A model generated the notes under the pieces. The model saw only the letters and a program-made list of their open reading frames with translations. It did not search any database and was not told the origin of the DNA. Source: Platynereis dumerilii (Eukaryota; Annelida; Polychaeta; Phyllodocida; Nereididae). From it: a stretch of 64,000 nt of DNA. Position 1 is the first letter of the stretch, and every line of letters begins with the position of its first letter. The position numbers and the translations under genes were made by a program. The stretch is taken from positions 100,083,859 to 100,147,858 of the forward strand of contig JAPTHN010000001.1 of NCBI GenBank assembly GCA_026936325.1, in the 5' to 3' direction. This document shows, piece by piece, positions 13,359-26,619 of this stretch.

Positions 13359-13744
13359 AAGGCCTATGTATTTTAAAGTGTCGTACCTAAATCACCAGCC
13401 AGTACATTAGCACAACTCTAGCAATATTCTGTATTTAAGACTTTGTTTATTTTATGTTTGTATGTATAGTGTTTTATCCCATGCCTAGCCAACTTTTGTC
13501 CTTCATACTGAGCCTTTCCCTGGTCAATACAGATTGAGAGGGGGAAATACAACAGAGAGAAACGGGGATATATTTAGTTCAACCAATCAAATTCCTTTGG
13601 CTAATTAGCCACAGGGATATACTGAAAGATAATGAGATTAACAGGGATATACTGGAACTGACCAATCAAAAGACAACAGTGCCCCTATATATCATGCTTA
13701 TTAGCATGTAGATACCAGCATATTTGCTGATTGTTGTGATTTAA

Positions 13745-15205
13745 TGAGCTGTCTCTGAGAAAATCAGGCGGGGGTGTCCGGATGGCCCGACTCGGATTTT
13801 GATGAAATTTTTACCAAATGACCTTCAAATAGATTAACGAGGACTGGTGAAGTCCGTTTTGTCATCGGACAAATTTTTCCATGCTATTGGGCCTATTCAA
13901 AAATAGATGTCAAAACTGCCTAAAATATATTTAAATTAAAATATATAGTAAAAATGCCCAACTTTGACGATGTAATTCTCAAATCCGGGCGCGTCGTTTG
14001 AAAAAGTGACCATGGGGCATCTTCAGGTATGCCTTGAACCTCCAAAAACCAATGTCCGCCCGGTGGAACTTTTCCGTATATTTTTGTAATTGACACAATA
14101 AAAAACGCAAAAACGGACAATTTTGAGGCAAAATGACGGAACCACAAAATTCAAAATTTTTCATATCTCAGCTAATAATACCTCTATTTCAACAAATAAA
14201 GTGTCAATTCCTATGTTTTTAGACATGGGGAACTGATTTATGGGGTTATTTTGATCATCAAATGTCAAGGTCACCACAAAATGTCAAGGTCAAACACCAA
14301 AAAATCCGAAAATTGCAGTTTTATGGCATCTAACACCCTCCAAAATACTCGAATCATGTAATATTGCCAATAATATGATGCATAACTATAGGATAGGTTA
14401 TATTCATCAAGTACAAAAAGGAATTATCCTTAAATATTATGTATACACAGCACAGCTCCTTGTCAAAATACGGATAATTCCGAATTCGGACGACAACAAA
14501 AATCATGAATCGATGACGTAGATCTGGTCCTGATGTATATTAATTGTATCTGTGCATCCATACATTTTGAGAAAGCTTAAACACCAAGGATCCTAAAAAC
14601 TGGTATTTCCAAATATTATTATATGAGCTATGGCGGCCATCTTGGAGTTTCCCAAAATGGCCATCCGAAACACTTTTTTGCTCATATCATCAGATCTATT
14701 TGAGCTAGAGTGATGATTTTTGGGTCAAATTGTTTGTATTCAGGGCAGGGATATTCAGTACTTTTCCCCTTACACTGCTAGTGGACTATTATCCACAAAT
14801 TAACATAAGCACTTTAATTTGCTGGGGAAAATATTGTCAAATGAAATAGTCGTTTGAAGATACATTCCGCGTTCCTGATGTACCAAGAGGAATTCAGAGC
14901 TTTTGAAATCAATGCAATGTGTGCCTCTCTGCTTGTATTAAGATAGCTTCATTAGCCATATAGTATTATTGGTGTTATGTAACAGGAATGGTTGGTAAGG
15001 AGGACAGAATTGATTTATGTTTTTAAGAAACTGAGCCAATTATAATAACAAATTGTAAACTGAAGTTCAACAATGCGCAATGAAGCTTCATCAACTGTCT
15101 TTTTTTCCTGTGGCATAATACTTAGTGGCAGTGCCTTGTTTCCTTTAGGATACTGACTTGTACATCACTCACACTTTTTTTAGAATATATTTCAACGCAT
15201 ATTTT
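13745..15205 (+). repeat. Left inverted arm of TTAA element copy 1
   Basis: This is the inverted complement of 18093-19588. The match is close to about 15133, then gapped to about 15205. The shared stretch near 14640-14660 (GGCGGCCATCTTGGAGTTTC) is an easy landmark. Confidence 0.88.
14265..14292 (+). promoter_or_regulatory. Pair of TCAAGGTCA motifs in arm of TTAA element copy 1
   Basis: Two exact TCAAGGTCA words lie at 14265 and 14284, 19 bp apart. This is the known monomeric binding site type of FTZ-F1/SF-1 and ERR nuclear receptors. Occupancy is inferred only. Confidence 0.45.
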
Positions 15206-15837
15206 GCTATTCAACTACTTCGAATATAAGTGGCAATGATAAAATTGCTAAAACCTTTTGTTTATGTATTGGTCAACACAATATCTCCTTTTAACTTAAT
15301 GGCCATATCAATAGAATTAATGCTTTTATTCATTTATCCTTAATACCCAAATTTCCAACTTTAATTAAAAATCAAATTTTTATATACACAAATAAACAAA
15401 ACCAGAAAAACTAATATCATATCGAAAGGAACATGTATGACACCAAAACGTATTTTACGTATTTTCTTAACTTTTTGGTTTTAATGAAATCTGTATTTGA
15501 TTTATTAACATTTTCACAATTCTGTTCATATTGTGAGTAAAACATGACTCTATAACTTTCTTTTTTTTTAAACTGATGAAAAACAAATTTTTTACATTCC
15601 TCATCAGCAATACATGTTTCTTAAACACAAAAATATGAGTTGATTGCCATCAATGCACCTCGTGTGGACATTTATAAAGTTGTAGTTCTTTATTTGGATT
15701 ATTTGCCTTTGACTGTCTTTTCGAAAGAAACCTATATGAGTATAAAAGGTTACAGTGCTGTCTGTAAATAGCCCAAGTGAACAGGTTATTCTTTGCCATT
15801 GGGACAACGCTAAACATCCTCAACCGAACTACCGTAT

Positions 15838-16491
15838 GGTGCCCTATTTTCGTCAGGGTCCTATTGTCGTCACTTTTAAGCAATGTACCCTAATTTAACC
15901 AAATTTTGTGTAGGTGGGAAAAAAAGTCACGATTCTTCAAGTAAAATCACTGTTGCTTACATTGATCCATCAATGGCATTAATGACCCTATTGATAACTT
16001 CACAATAGCTTCCTGAACTTGGAGTGGTCAAAAACAAAATATTTTTTATAATTTTGAGACAAAATCGTCCTGAGCAGGCCTAGCTTCCTCTGATTTTTAG
16101 ACCCATCTTTATGCCTCTGTTGCACTTTGTAAAAAAGTGAAAACGACGCAAGTCTCAGAAATGAGGGACAAATTAAGTTATCAAATTTGTTTTTAGAAAT
16201 ACAAAATGCATGTTGGACTTATTGTTAATTTACAGTGTGATTTTGAAATCTGACGGAATTAGGACACCCTAGCTGATGATAATAGGACCCTGGGGTCCTA
16301 ATATCGTCATAATGACTTTGCAATGGATAACTGCTCTCAAAACCTTGTAAAGTGGTGCATGCCATCTCTTCTTCTGAAAAATTTTGCAAAACAATATTTT
16401 TGAGTGCTGGAAGTGAATAGACAACTTGTCATAGTGATGGTAAAGCACTGATATCATTTTAAAGGGAACAACTGACGAAAATAGGGCACCA
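15838..16491. mobile_element. Nested small TIR element in the loop of TTAA element copy 1
   Basis: A perfect 20-bp TIR (TGGTGCCCTATTTTCGTCAG) at 15838-15857 is matched inverted at 16472-16491. A phrase like GGGTCCTATTGTCGTCA follows the left TIR and recurs near 16274-16310 in both orientations, so the TIR phrase is iterated inside. There is no transposase, and a clear target duplication was not found. The unit is about 650 bp and probably non-autonomous. Confidence 0.7.
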
Positions 16492-17581
16492 CACGTTACT
16501 TGTAAAAACAAGGGTGCTCATCCAATGAGAAAATATTCGGGGGCCTTAAAGGATCATATTTGAGGCAAGTGGATACAAATGGCTGCCTATTTTCTTTGCT
16601 CTACCAACAGTTACATATGGGTCAAAAACTCAAAATCTTTGATAAATAAGTGAACTGCCCTCGTCATTGATGAACAAATTGGCAGCTATTTGCATCCCAT
16701 CCCACATGCCTCAAAAATTGCCCTTTATAATTCAATATATTTACATCTCATCAGATGAGAATTCATGCATCCAGAAAATGGTGTGGTTGAGGAATTTTAC
16801 CATTCAGCCACCTGTTCAACTTACACACAGCTCCTTTACAGTTTTGTGTATTTATATGTTTATGAAAAAAGACACCAAAGGCAAATTTTTCCTAAATTAA
16901 TTTATAAATAATTACAACTTAATATGCGGACATGATGGAATACATTTATTACAATTTTAACCAACAATCTGATCAATTTCAAACACTTAATATACATGTG
17001 TTTAATTACCATAAATGTTGGTAAATGTACAACTCAAGAGAAATTTGAAAATTTGCTGTTCAATTAATTTATTTTATATGAAATCAGATATTCTTCATAC
17101 TTAAAATATGAACATAAGTACAATAATAACAGTTGAAAACATGTCAAGTTACCTGTTGGTGTCACACCTGTTCAGTTCGATTATGATGTCGGGTTTTCTG
17201 TTGTTGTTTTTTGTGATTCTAAATATTTGACTTTTAATAAAATTTTGGTATGAAGGATTAGAATAACCTGTTTAATAAATGTGACACACTAGATTTGCGC
17301 ACTGTGTATTTTAGGGAGAAGATATACACGAGGTAGGTGTGAATGCTAAACAGCTACAAACAAGAAAGTCAGAAAACGTGGCAGCAACACAAGTCTGAAG
17401 TGAATAGAAACTAGAATGAAGAATAGACGATGGAGAATAGCACTGGCCAGGGTCACTCAATCGCTCTTAGTTTTAAACTAAGCCATAATTATTGCAAAAA
17501 CGCATATATCATATTCACTTTATAGAAGATAGTGTGATGATATCTTTATAAAAAGAAAGTTTTGCAGTTTGTCACTGCCAG

Positions 17582-17860
17582 GCGGTTGATCCAGTGGCCG
17601 AGTGCTCTACTGAAGGTCTTTGCCCGTATGGGTTCGAGCCCCGGGTGGTTTTCTGTGGATCTTCATGAGCAAAATCCCAGCAGAACTGGATGTTGTCAGG
17701 ATAAGAGGTTAAATTGGCCGCCCTTGTATCAGTGTCTAGTAAGTGAAAGATCCCTCACACTGGATATTTAAATGTGTAGCATTTGAGGACTCCCGCTCTC
17801 TCCCATCTCATCAATCAACATGCCTGAGTGCCAGGAACAGGACTTAGAAGGTTGCACTTA
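17582..17860 (+). mobile_element. tRNA-derived SINE, family B (copy 1)
   Basis: The head has pol III box A-like CAGTGGCCGAGTG and box B GGGTTCGAGCCCC (17630-17642). The body shares the order 'TTGTATCAGTGTCT', 'ATCCCTC', 'TGAGGACTCCCGCTCTCT' with the minus-strand copies at 45318-45605 and 30748-36003. The 3' end runs straight into a (TATC)n tail. It is inserted within TTAA element copy 1, so it is younger than that element. Confidence 0.8.
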
Positions 17861-17863
17861 CCA

Positions 17864-17944
<81 letters not shown>

Positions 17945-17975
17945 GTCTATCTGTCTATCTATCTGTCTATCTATA
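17864..17975 (+). repeat. (TATC)n array forming the SINE B tail
   Basis: About 28 TATC units, with TGTC variants near the end, directly follow the SINE B body. Other SINE B copies end in decayed GATA/TATC, so the array is most simply an expanded SINE tail. Confidence 0.9.
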
Positions 17976-18092
17976 TATATCCATCTATCCACTTATATTC
18001 AGAAAAGTTCAATAGCTCCATCATATTATGTAAGGAGTCCCTAATATATCCGACCTACCATTTAAAAAGCAGGTTGTAATTAATAATCTGTA

Positions 18093-19588
18093 CTAAGTAT
18101 GAGTTGAAAAATCTTCCAAAAATAGTGTCAGTGATGTGCAAGTCACTGTAGCCTGCCTGAAAGACACCAGGTACTTCACTGACACTCAGTAATATGCCAC
18201 AGGAAAAAAAGACAGTTGATGAAGCTTCATTGCGCATTGTTGAACTTCAATTTACACAATTATCATCAATTTGTTATTATAATTGGCTCAGTTTCTTAAA
18301 AACACAAATCATTCTGTCCTCCTTACCATCCAATCATGTTACATGACACCAATAATACTATATGGCTAACAAAGCTATCTTAATACAAGCAGAGCAGCAC
18401 ACATTACATTGATTTCAAAAGCTCTGAATTCCTCTTGGTACATCAGGAACACAGAATGTATCCTCAAATGACTTTTTCATTTGACAATATTTTCCCCAGC
18501 AAATTAAAGTGCTTATGTCAATTTGTGGATAGTAGTCCACTAGCAGTGTAAGGGGAAAAAGTACTGAATATCCCTGCCCTGAATACAAACAATTTGACCC
18601 AAAAATCTTCACTCTAGCTCAAATAGATCTGATGATATGAGCAAAAAAGTATTTCGGATGGCCATTTTGGGAAACTCCAAGATGGCCGCCATAGCTCATA
18701 TAATAATATATGGAAATACCAGTTTTTAGGATCCTTGGTGTTTAAGCTTTCTCAAAATGTGTGAATGAACAGATACAATTAATATATACATCAGGACCTG
18801 ATCTACGTCATCGATTCATGATTTTTGTTGTCGTCCGAATACGGAATTATCCGTATTTTGACAGGAGCTGTGCTGTGTATGCATAATATTTAAGGATAAT
18901 TCCATTTTCAACTTGATGAATATAGCCTATCCTATAGTTATGCATCATATTATTGGCAATATTACATGATTCGGGTATTTTGGAGGGTGTTAGATGCCAA
19001 AAAACTGCAATTTTTGGATTTTTTGGTGTTTGACCTTGACATTTCGTGGTGACCTTGACCTTTGATGATCAAAATAACCCCATAAATCAGTTCCCCATGT
19101 CTAAAAACATAGGAATTGACACTTTATTTGTTGAAATAGAGGTATTATTAGCTGAGATATGAAAAATTTTGAATTTTGTGGTTCCGTCATTTTGCCTCAA
19201 AATTGTCCGTTTTTGCGTTTTTTATTGTGTCAATTACAAAAATATACGGAAAAGTTCCACCGGGCGGACATTGGTTTTTGGAGGTTCAAGGCATACCTGA
19301 AGATGCCCCATGGTCACTTTTTCAAACGACGCGCCCGGATTTGAGAATTACATCGTCAAAATTGGGCATTTTTACTATATATTTTAATTTAAATATATTT
19401 TAGGCAGTTTTGACATCTATTTTTGAATAGGCCCAATAGCATAGAAAAATTTGTCCGATGACAAAATGGACTTCACCAGTCCTCGTTAATCTATTTGAAG
19501 GTCATTTGGTGAAAATTTCATCAAAATCCGAGTCGGGCCATCCGGACACATATATGGCTATCCGCCTGATTTTCTCAGAGACAGCTCA
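18093..19588 (-). repeat. Right inverted arm of TTAA element copy 1
   Basis: This is the inverted complement of 13745-15205, ending at TTAA 19589-19592. It differs by a short segment around 19548-19562 that is absent from the left arm. Confidence 0.88.
19031..19058 (-). promoter_or_regulatory. Pair of TCAAGGTCA motifs (minus strand) in right arm, copy 1
   Basis: TGACCTTGA occurs at 19031 and 19050, the mirror of the pair at 14265-14292. Spacing is kept. Confidence 0.45.
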
Positions 19589-19592
19589 TTAA

Positions 19593-21198
19593 GGTAATTA
19601 AGTGCTGCCAATTAAAAGTATTGATTTTTTTTAGCACAGCTGCATTCAAATTAAGTCCTTCAAACTGTTTTACATTTTTATAAAATAAAAAGTGTTTTTT
19701 AAAAAAGACATGGGATAAAATTCGGGTCTCGGGATATACTGGGTCAAGGGTGACTATACCAGGGATATACTGCCCCCATCCATGATATAACCTCATAGTA
19801 GTCCTTTATATGAGAAATAAATGAATTTTGACCTCTAAGAACTAAGTGTAGTGTATATAAAGAAGTGGAAAACAATTTAATTTATTTTTTCTTTAGCGCC
19901 TACGCCATTGATAATCTACGCCTACACCATTCAAATTGATCATCTACCCACGTCCCACAGTGCCTATGAATTACTATTGAAAGTATTGGTATGATTATGA
20001 CACATCAGCATCGTGAATCACAAAATTAAATCTACACAAGGAAACTCTTTTAATTTATATTTTGGTACTAGTAGACTGGCTGTATATATGTATGCAGGTT
20101 GTATTTTGACAATTCCAGCCTATTGAAACAGTTCAAAAGCTCAAGATATGCACTGTTAAAATTTAAAACCTGCTGTGTTACTTTAACAGCAGCTAAACCT
20201 TCATTGAGTTATGCCGTTACTATTTCTTTGGTTGAACTGCCTCTCCTTGCCTGAGCCTCTCCTTAACAATTCTAGGTGGGCACCTCGTCAGCGGCAAGTA
20301 GTTGCCTTAGGGGTGTCCTCCTACTCATGTAATGCTTTTGTTTTTATGTATCTATGTTTACTGTATAGCCATCAAACATCATATTGTATATTTTCCTTGC
20401 ATTTCATGACAAATAAAACTTCTTGAGTAATGAGTCTTGAGTCTTGGAAGTCACATAAAGACTTTGGCGAACTTCCAGCTCGTCAACTACTCCTCTCTAC
20501 CCTGTTTTCACCCCTCCTCCATGCTATTCTCTATGAGGATGCCCCATCATATCTACAATAAACACCTGTAAAGGGTTGAAAACAAGTCGGTCAGTTAATT
20601 TATGAGGGGTAGACAGCCCTTATCAAACTTTTGATCTGGTGTGAACCTAGTATACCCCAAAAGTTTCAAGAGCGAAGGCTGCTTAAGAACTGCTGTAACG
20701 GTAAATGCCAGATAAGTAACACAGCTTAGTTTACCGTGTACCTCCTTGGATAAATTTCTCTTTTCTTGAGATGCCTTACAGATTTGAAGAACAGATGGTC
20801 TGATCTCAAGTCGGATGTCCTTCTAATGTCTTATCCAGTCTTCACTGCAGAAAATCGACCTTTACTGTACATAGAAATCTACTGTGCCAACTGTTTCCTC
20901 TGGGCTTTGTCCCTATATACTGGGTGGTTTGCTTTGTTCTTATCATTTTAAATGGCTTATTTGAATATCAATTTTTATGGGAAGTTTGTTGGATGCCCTG
21001 TCCCGTCTGAATACAGATAATAATGATTCCCCGACAAACATAAGCCTTTGAGTTACAACGTACCTTATCACATTAACATTTTAAAAATGGTTTATGTTTC
21101 GACCGTTTAATGATGATTCTTGACAAGTACAATCCTTGGCTGTAATACAATTTGACGCGAAGCCTAATCATTTAAATTGATCTGAAAGGGTCAATCTG
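19593..21198. other. Non-coding stretch between transposons
   Basis: No gene is recognised. An AATAAA at 20412 is followed by a short repeat of the word TTGAGT. The preceding 250 bases resemble a decayed retroposon 3' end, but too weakly to call. Confidence 0.4.
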
Positions 21199-21938
21199 TA
21201 GGGGGAACCGCGGCACATTCGGACGCTTTTAACATGTACTAATTTTGCTCAATGCTGAAAGCATATAAGTAGCATGTAAGACTATATATGCAGTGAATTA
21301 ACACCTTGTAATGCCAATAGTTAATTACTTTAAACAGTTTTAAACACTAAACATAAACTGTCCTGGGTGCGGACATCTATGTTAGTAACACACAGTGCTT
21401 TTTGATAAATTTGTTCTATTCACAGTCATGGTAATCCACTATGCCTCTATTCACTGTGGCCTGATTACCTATTGTGTGCTGTCCGAGGTCAGTCAGTTGA
21501 CTTGGACACCTACATTCTACCATATTAAGTGCGTCCCAATGTGCCCCGATTTGACTGTCCCAATGAGCCCCGATATGACTTTTATGCCAAAATGTTAATT
21601 TCTCAGGCACCAGTGAGTGTGTTTATCAGGATAGCAATTCATAACTGTTAATTACAATTATCAAATTCATACAAGCATTCAGAAAGCCTCACTGTTCATG
21701 GTTTGTCCAGAGGATGGTTTGAATTGAACCCCTCTGAATTTACTTTAGTAGTAGGAAAACAAACTTTTCCTCGCCTAACTTCTGCATGTGGCTGTAATTT
21801 GTTAATAAAACGATAGAAACATCAGGATGTGAAATTGCAAGATATGATGGCACTACCATATCATATACCGTGCCAGGAACCAAGAAAACCCCACCATCCC
21901 ATAGTGTCCCGCGTCCCAATGTGCCCCGGTTCCCCCTA
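21199..21938. mobile_element. Non-autonomous TIR transposon with TA target (GGGGGAACCG ends)
   Basis: Left end TAGGGGGAACCGCGGCACAT and right end ATGTGCCCCGGTTCCCCCTA are inverted partners, and TA occupies both edges (21199-21200, 21937-21938). Internal copies of the TIR phrase occur near 21533-21575 (CCCAATGTGCCCCGAT, CCCAATGAGCCCCGAT). The unit is about 740 bp without transposase. TA targets are typical of Tc1/mariner relatives; the family is otherwise unassigned. Related ends occur at 59210 and 60257. Confidence 0.78.
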
Positions 21939-24900
21939 ATTAATAGGCCCTTATAAACACTATATGGACCCAAATTTTATCTATCTACATGCATCTATTC
22001 ATTTGCTTGCTCCGATTGAAGAAAAATGCTTCGTAGCAAGTTTAAAAAATACCCTATAGATTATCAGAAGGGCTGTAAATTATGTTAGCAAAATATTCCA
22101 AAAATACATCAGCCTTTATACGCTGTAATGTACGAGCAGTTCTCGTTAAAAATGCTCATATATATATATATTTTGCAATCCTTGCAGCTGAATTGATCAT
22201 TTCCAGATTCCGCGATTGTGCACTGCACAGTAAATTTAAAATGAAATGTGGTATATATATTAGTGCTACCATATCCTATATCTGGATAAACTCTAAAATC
22301 TTTCCAGCAGAAATGCATCTCGAATCACTGGCAACATTTCCTTAAGATGCTCATTATCAACATTTTTAACATAATGAACGGGCTGGGTAGATTCTATGTT
22401 CTAACAAGCCAACAATGGCTTGAAGAGGAGTGCAGAGGAAGCAGGAGCAAGACTGATGGCTGAAGAGCCTTAACAAGGATATTGGGCAGGAGGGGGCAGG
22501 GGACCGTGCGACAGCCTGTTACCGGTTGATAGATGTCTGCAGCCCCCGTTCAGCCAGCAGCCTGCCTCAAGCAGCAGTGAGCACTGCTCGGAGATAGGCG
22601 CTTGCCTTGGAAGGTTGCCTCTGATGAAAGGGTGGCCTTTCTGGAGGAAGCTTGGGGTACTACAGGGCTCTTTGTATTTGGAACATGTTATGCTTGGTGC
22701 AATACAATAAAGATAGGTGCACAGGAAGCTGAAAAGACCCATCCATGGATTGGCTTACGTTGCTAATTCTTCATGACTGAAACACAATGAAGAATCAGCC
22801 ACGTATATTTAAATACTGTGTGATGCTACAGCTTTGCCATGCAATAGAAGCATATATGCCCCAGAACCTGACAGCCCGAAAAGCGTTTTCTTCATCTTTC
22901 TTGCACCCTTTCCCCTCCATGGCCTTCATGCCCATAGCATCCTCAAGAGCTCGCAGCCTTCACGCCATGCAGCCTGAATTCCAGGCAGGAGCCTGAGGCC
23001 CACATTTCAGCCAGACAAAAGGCCGCGCCTTTCTAAGCGGTGCTACATTCTTCCGGGCTCCTGTCACAACACTGTCGGTCTTCTGGAGCACCATGGCAAC
23101 CTTCAAAGACCTTTATTCCCTTGGCTCTGTCTCTGAGGTCTCCTTTCCTGGGATATCTTGGCCATGCTATCCAGTCCTATCCATGATCCAAACCTACATT
23201 TTAGTCTTTTTGCAGATGACAGCCTTTCTTCAAGCCTTCAGCGGCCTTTCTGCCTTTTCTTCTTGCAGCAGCAAGTTGCCAAGCAACAGTGTTGTGGATC
23301 ATAGAACGATCATAAGCTGCACGACCTGCCCTGTCCCCAACCGCCCATAACTGACATCCGTGACCTTGCCCATTTCGCCCTCGGCACTTTCCGTCTAAAC
23401 TCGGCATTTTCCGCTGCTGCACCTTCCTGATACGGCCCTTCCGTCCCATGAAACTTTGATTACGGAATTATCAATCAACCGCCCAGCACCGTTATCGGCC
23501 TTTCTTCTGCCATCCAGCAACGTTATTGTTTCCTTCTTAGCTTACTGTGCACTGCATTACTTCCCCTACTCTTCATGATTTTCCTGTTACTTGTTTTCCG
23601 AGTCAGTAATTTGGGATGAACCATTGACATCAAATGGAAGCAAGACTGACCTAATGCTAATCTGATTTACTATTGATAACATACAAAATCAGAACATTTC
23701 TCAATCTTGAACGTGCAGGCTGAAAAAAAGAGTTTTTCCTACCAATTTTGATGTTCTTTAATCTGTTGACCAATATTTATTTAGGCCTACATACATGAGT
23801 GACTGTTTGCAATATATGGAGGCCTATTAGGCTATTACTAGCTGTTCACCCGTCAGGGTTTCTTGCTTTTCAAAAATGCGCTGAGTGCCAGGTTCTTCCC
23901 AGGTTCGAATAATGTGAAGCCAGGTCCTATTTGCAGGTTCGAGTCAGCTTTCAGTTCGATGAAGTAATGTGGATTGTTTGGAACTACTACAGAGGGCACT
24001 ACAAAGACTGAGAGAGTGGAGTTGTTTGAAAATAAGATTTTTTGTAAATGCATGATGCAACTTAAAATCTGGGAGCTGGGTAGTTATATTGGAGATAGAA
24101 GTTGAATGATTGTGGGAAAAGATGCGGAATTCAGTGGCCTGCAATATGATATGCATTACTGGCCTTGATATGGCAGAGAACGATATAGCTTCCAGATTTT
24201 TATGTGGGAAATGTGGTTTTTGTGGAAGTCCAAATAGGAATATCTGGTAAGTGGGGAGTTATATTGGGCATAGAAGGTCAGTAAGCATGTCAAGAGATGC
24301 AGAAGTCAATGGTGTTGAATGTTAAATGCATTACAGCCCTTGTTGTAGCAGATAAATATACAGGTGGGTTATATTTATGTGAAAACACGTGTTTTTTCTG
24401 CAAAATTCCAAGAAAAATTAGTGTAACTATGGAAATAATGAATTTTGACAGGTAAAAGTTGCCTTATCGGGAAATTCAGATGAATTGACAGGCTTAGGAG
24501 TGTAATTGAAGGTCTTATGGGTTGAAAGAAAAAAGCCTTATGAGTGAGATGAGATTCGTGCTATGGCTATTATTATGATTAGATACAGATAAATCACAGA
24601 ATTGACACTTATAAAAAGAAGGAAAATGTGATGGAAATTAGTGCACATAAACGTCTGGATTGTTTTCACGCCCAGCCTCAATCATTTTGGAGAGCCCTAC
24701 TGATAAGCACAGCAGTTCAAGCTTATCGTGGGAAGAGTTTCAGGTTCAGTTGCATGGGGAGTGCGTTGCAGGGCCAATATTGCTGACATCATAAGCTCCT
24801 TATAGTGAAAGAGGATAATCTGATAAAGAAGCGATCATGACAGATCAGAGGGCTGCAGTGAGGTCTGAAAGTCACCACAGAACGTTCAAGCCTTTTGTCA

Positions 24901-26619
24901 GGCTTTTTGCCAGCCTTTTCTAACCCTTCACTTGTTCACAGGCTTTTGTGATCATGTACAGATGGCCACTTAAGCTCATTGCACCAATGTCATCCGACTT
25001 TTACAAGTTATCAAGATGTATACTTATGAAAAGGGGATTACAAAATGTCATTGTGGGAAATCATTTAATTCATTGGGGAGTGATCGAGCATTGTAATCTT
25101 ATCCCGGTACAAAAGCACTTTACGATGCATGGTATTAACCTAATACTTATGATTTTACATGAAGATCACATAGAGCATGGAAAATAAATCGGTGTGGTGC
25201 AGAAGGGTCGCTGTTCAGGGCAATAGCCTAAGGGTGATAGTTTGACAACAAAGTCACAATATTTAGCGTTTGAATTTTTATTATGGGTGGTGCCTTACCT
25301 GAATAAACTTCACAGTGAAGTATGCACAGTTTGGCATAGCACATGCATAGTCAGCACCTTTAGCATACGCCCAACGTAATATTAAATATGCAATGCTTGT
25401 TGGGTTTACTTTTAAAATTGTAAATTCGTATGTGCAGGCCAATTGCATTCTGCAAACAATTTGCATGGCTTGCTTCACTCTCTTATTTCATCATTTCAAT
25501 TTATATAAGTTCGGACAACCCTATTACAATGATCACCAACCTGGAAAACAATACAGGGAGATATCATGTGATGCTGGGCACATGAGAGGTGCAATTACAC
25601 CCCCAGTGACTCGTGGTTGTCCATTAATTTCTGTGGTAAACACGAGGGTGAATCATTAGGCCATCCAGCCAGCAAACCTACATAATCCAGGGGGTTGCAA
25701 AATAAAGCCCCAGCAATCCTCCGGCCCTGCCTGCTGATTCCGGGATTACTGGAAAAACCATCACCACTGACTGTGCTGAAGCAGCCAGCTAATTAGAGGA
25801 TCTAGATGCACATAGAATGGCACTGCACGGCTCTCCTATCCTGGGTCTGTAGAAGCCAAATTCTATTGAAAAAATGGGAGAGTGTTCCTTTGGCAGGATT
25901 GGGCAGAATATTCCTAAAACCATGGCGGAAGCCTCGAAGAATTATTGAAATATATTGTGTGCGCATGGAATTCTTGAAGTCAAACCTCAAGTTATAAATT
26001 TCGAAATTATAAATTTCGAAATATGTCATTCATGGCTAAGTCAGGAAAATGTGAGTTTAAGATGTCCTTCACAAGTCTGTTTTTCAGTTAGAAATAGCTA
26101 TTGCTTCCAGTCCTAGTTTGAAAGTAGTTTCAAATGAGCATCTACCGGCATCTGACGTCGAGACGTAGGATCTAGAGATGACGTCTGTCGACAACTTGAC
26201 ATCACTCTGATATTGGTCCAAAATTCGCATGGGGGATCTGTTGAGATTATTTCATGCTACCGAACAATTTTATCCTTTTGCAATATAACTTGATAGAATT
26301 GACTGTTGGGGTGATAACTAATAGTGAATTTCAATGGTGTATTGCAAGGTGCCAAATCTATCCACCAATACATCTAATACATTTGACACCTATAGCCAGT
26401 CCTGGTGACAAGCAGTACTGCGTTGGGTCATCAGGTGAAATTCAGAGCCACAATTAGAGCCAGGAGTCTGACACACAAAGCTAGGTTGACCAAACAGGTG
26501 GGCGAGACCTGAAATTAATCACGGACTCAAAGCTGTCCTGACAACCTAATTAAAAAGCACAACATCCCCACAATGCTGATGTGCAGGCCGGATGGGCACG
26601 CCTGGTGCTCTTTAGTCTG
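21939..26619. other. Non-coding stretch
   Basis: No gene or RNA is recognised. The part at 22380-23460 is somewhat GC-richer without a sustained coding frame. There is a diverged tandem duplication at 24066-24420. A small direct repeat of ATTATAAATTTCGAA lies at about 25994-26022. Confidence 0.4.
24066..24420. repeat. Diverged ~175-bp tandem duplication
   Basis: The landmarks GTTATATTGG, a GATAGAAG/CATAGAAGG word, AAGAGATGC, ATGCATTAC and a T-rich GTGTTTTTT-like segment occur in the same order, about 175 bp apart. Divergence is high, so the duplication is old. Confidence 0.55.

Larger units (their letters stand above)
13745..19588. mobile_element. Foldback-type DNA transposon with ~1.5-kb inverted arms, TTAA target (copy 1)
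   Basis: The ends read TGAGCTGTCTCTGAGAAAAT and its inverted complement, flanked by TTAA at 13741-13744 and 19589-19592. Homology between the arms continues inward for about 1.46-1.5 kb (13745-15205 against 18093-19588), with a short extra segment next to the right terminus. The central part holds a nested TIR element (15838-16491) and a SINE B copy with its TATC tail (17582-17975). No transposase is recognisable. TTAA targets are known for the piggyBac and Kolobok superfamilies; the ends do not decide between them. Identical small open frames in the two arms (61 and 75 codons) are mirror copies of arm sequence, not genes. A relative lies at 57174-62814. Confidence 0.85.

Noticed and set aside
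13920-14164. 61- and 75-codon frames identical to frames at 19159-19403
   Set aside because: They lie in the two inverted arms of the TTAA element; identity reflects arm pairing, not a conserved gene pair.
20150-20430. Possible retroposon 3' end with AATAAA and TTGAGT repeats
   Set aside because: No coding remnant or direct repeats; similarity is only in style.
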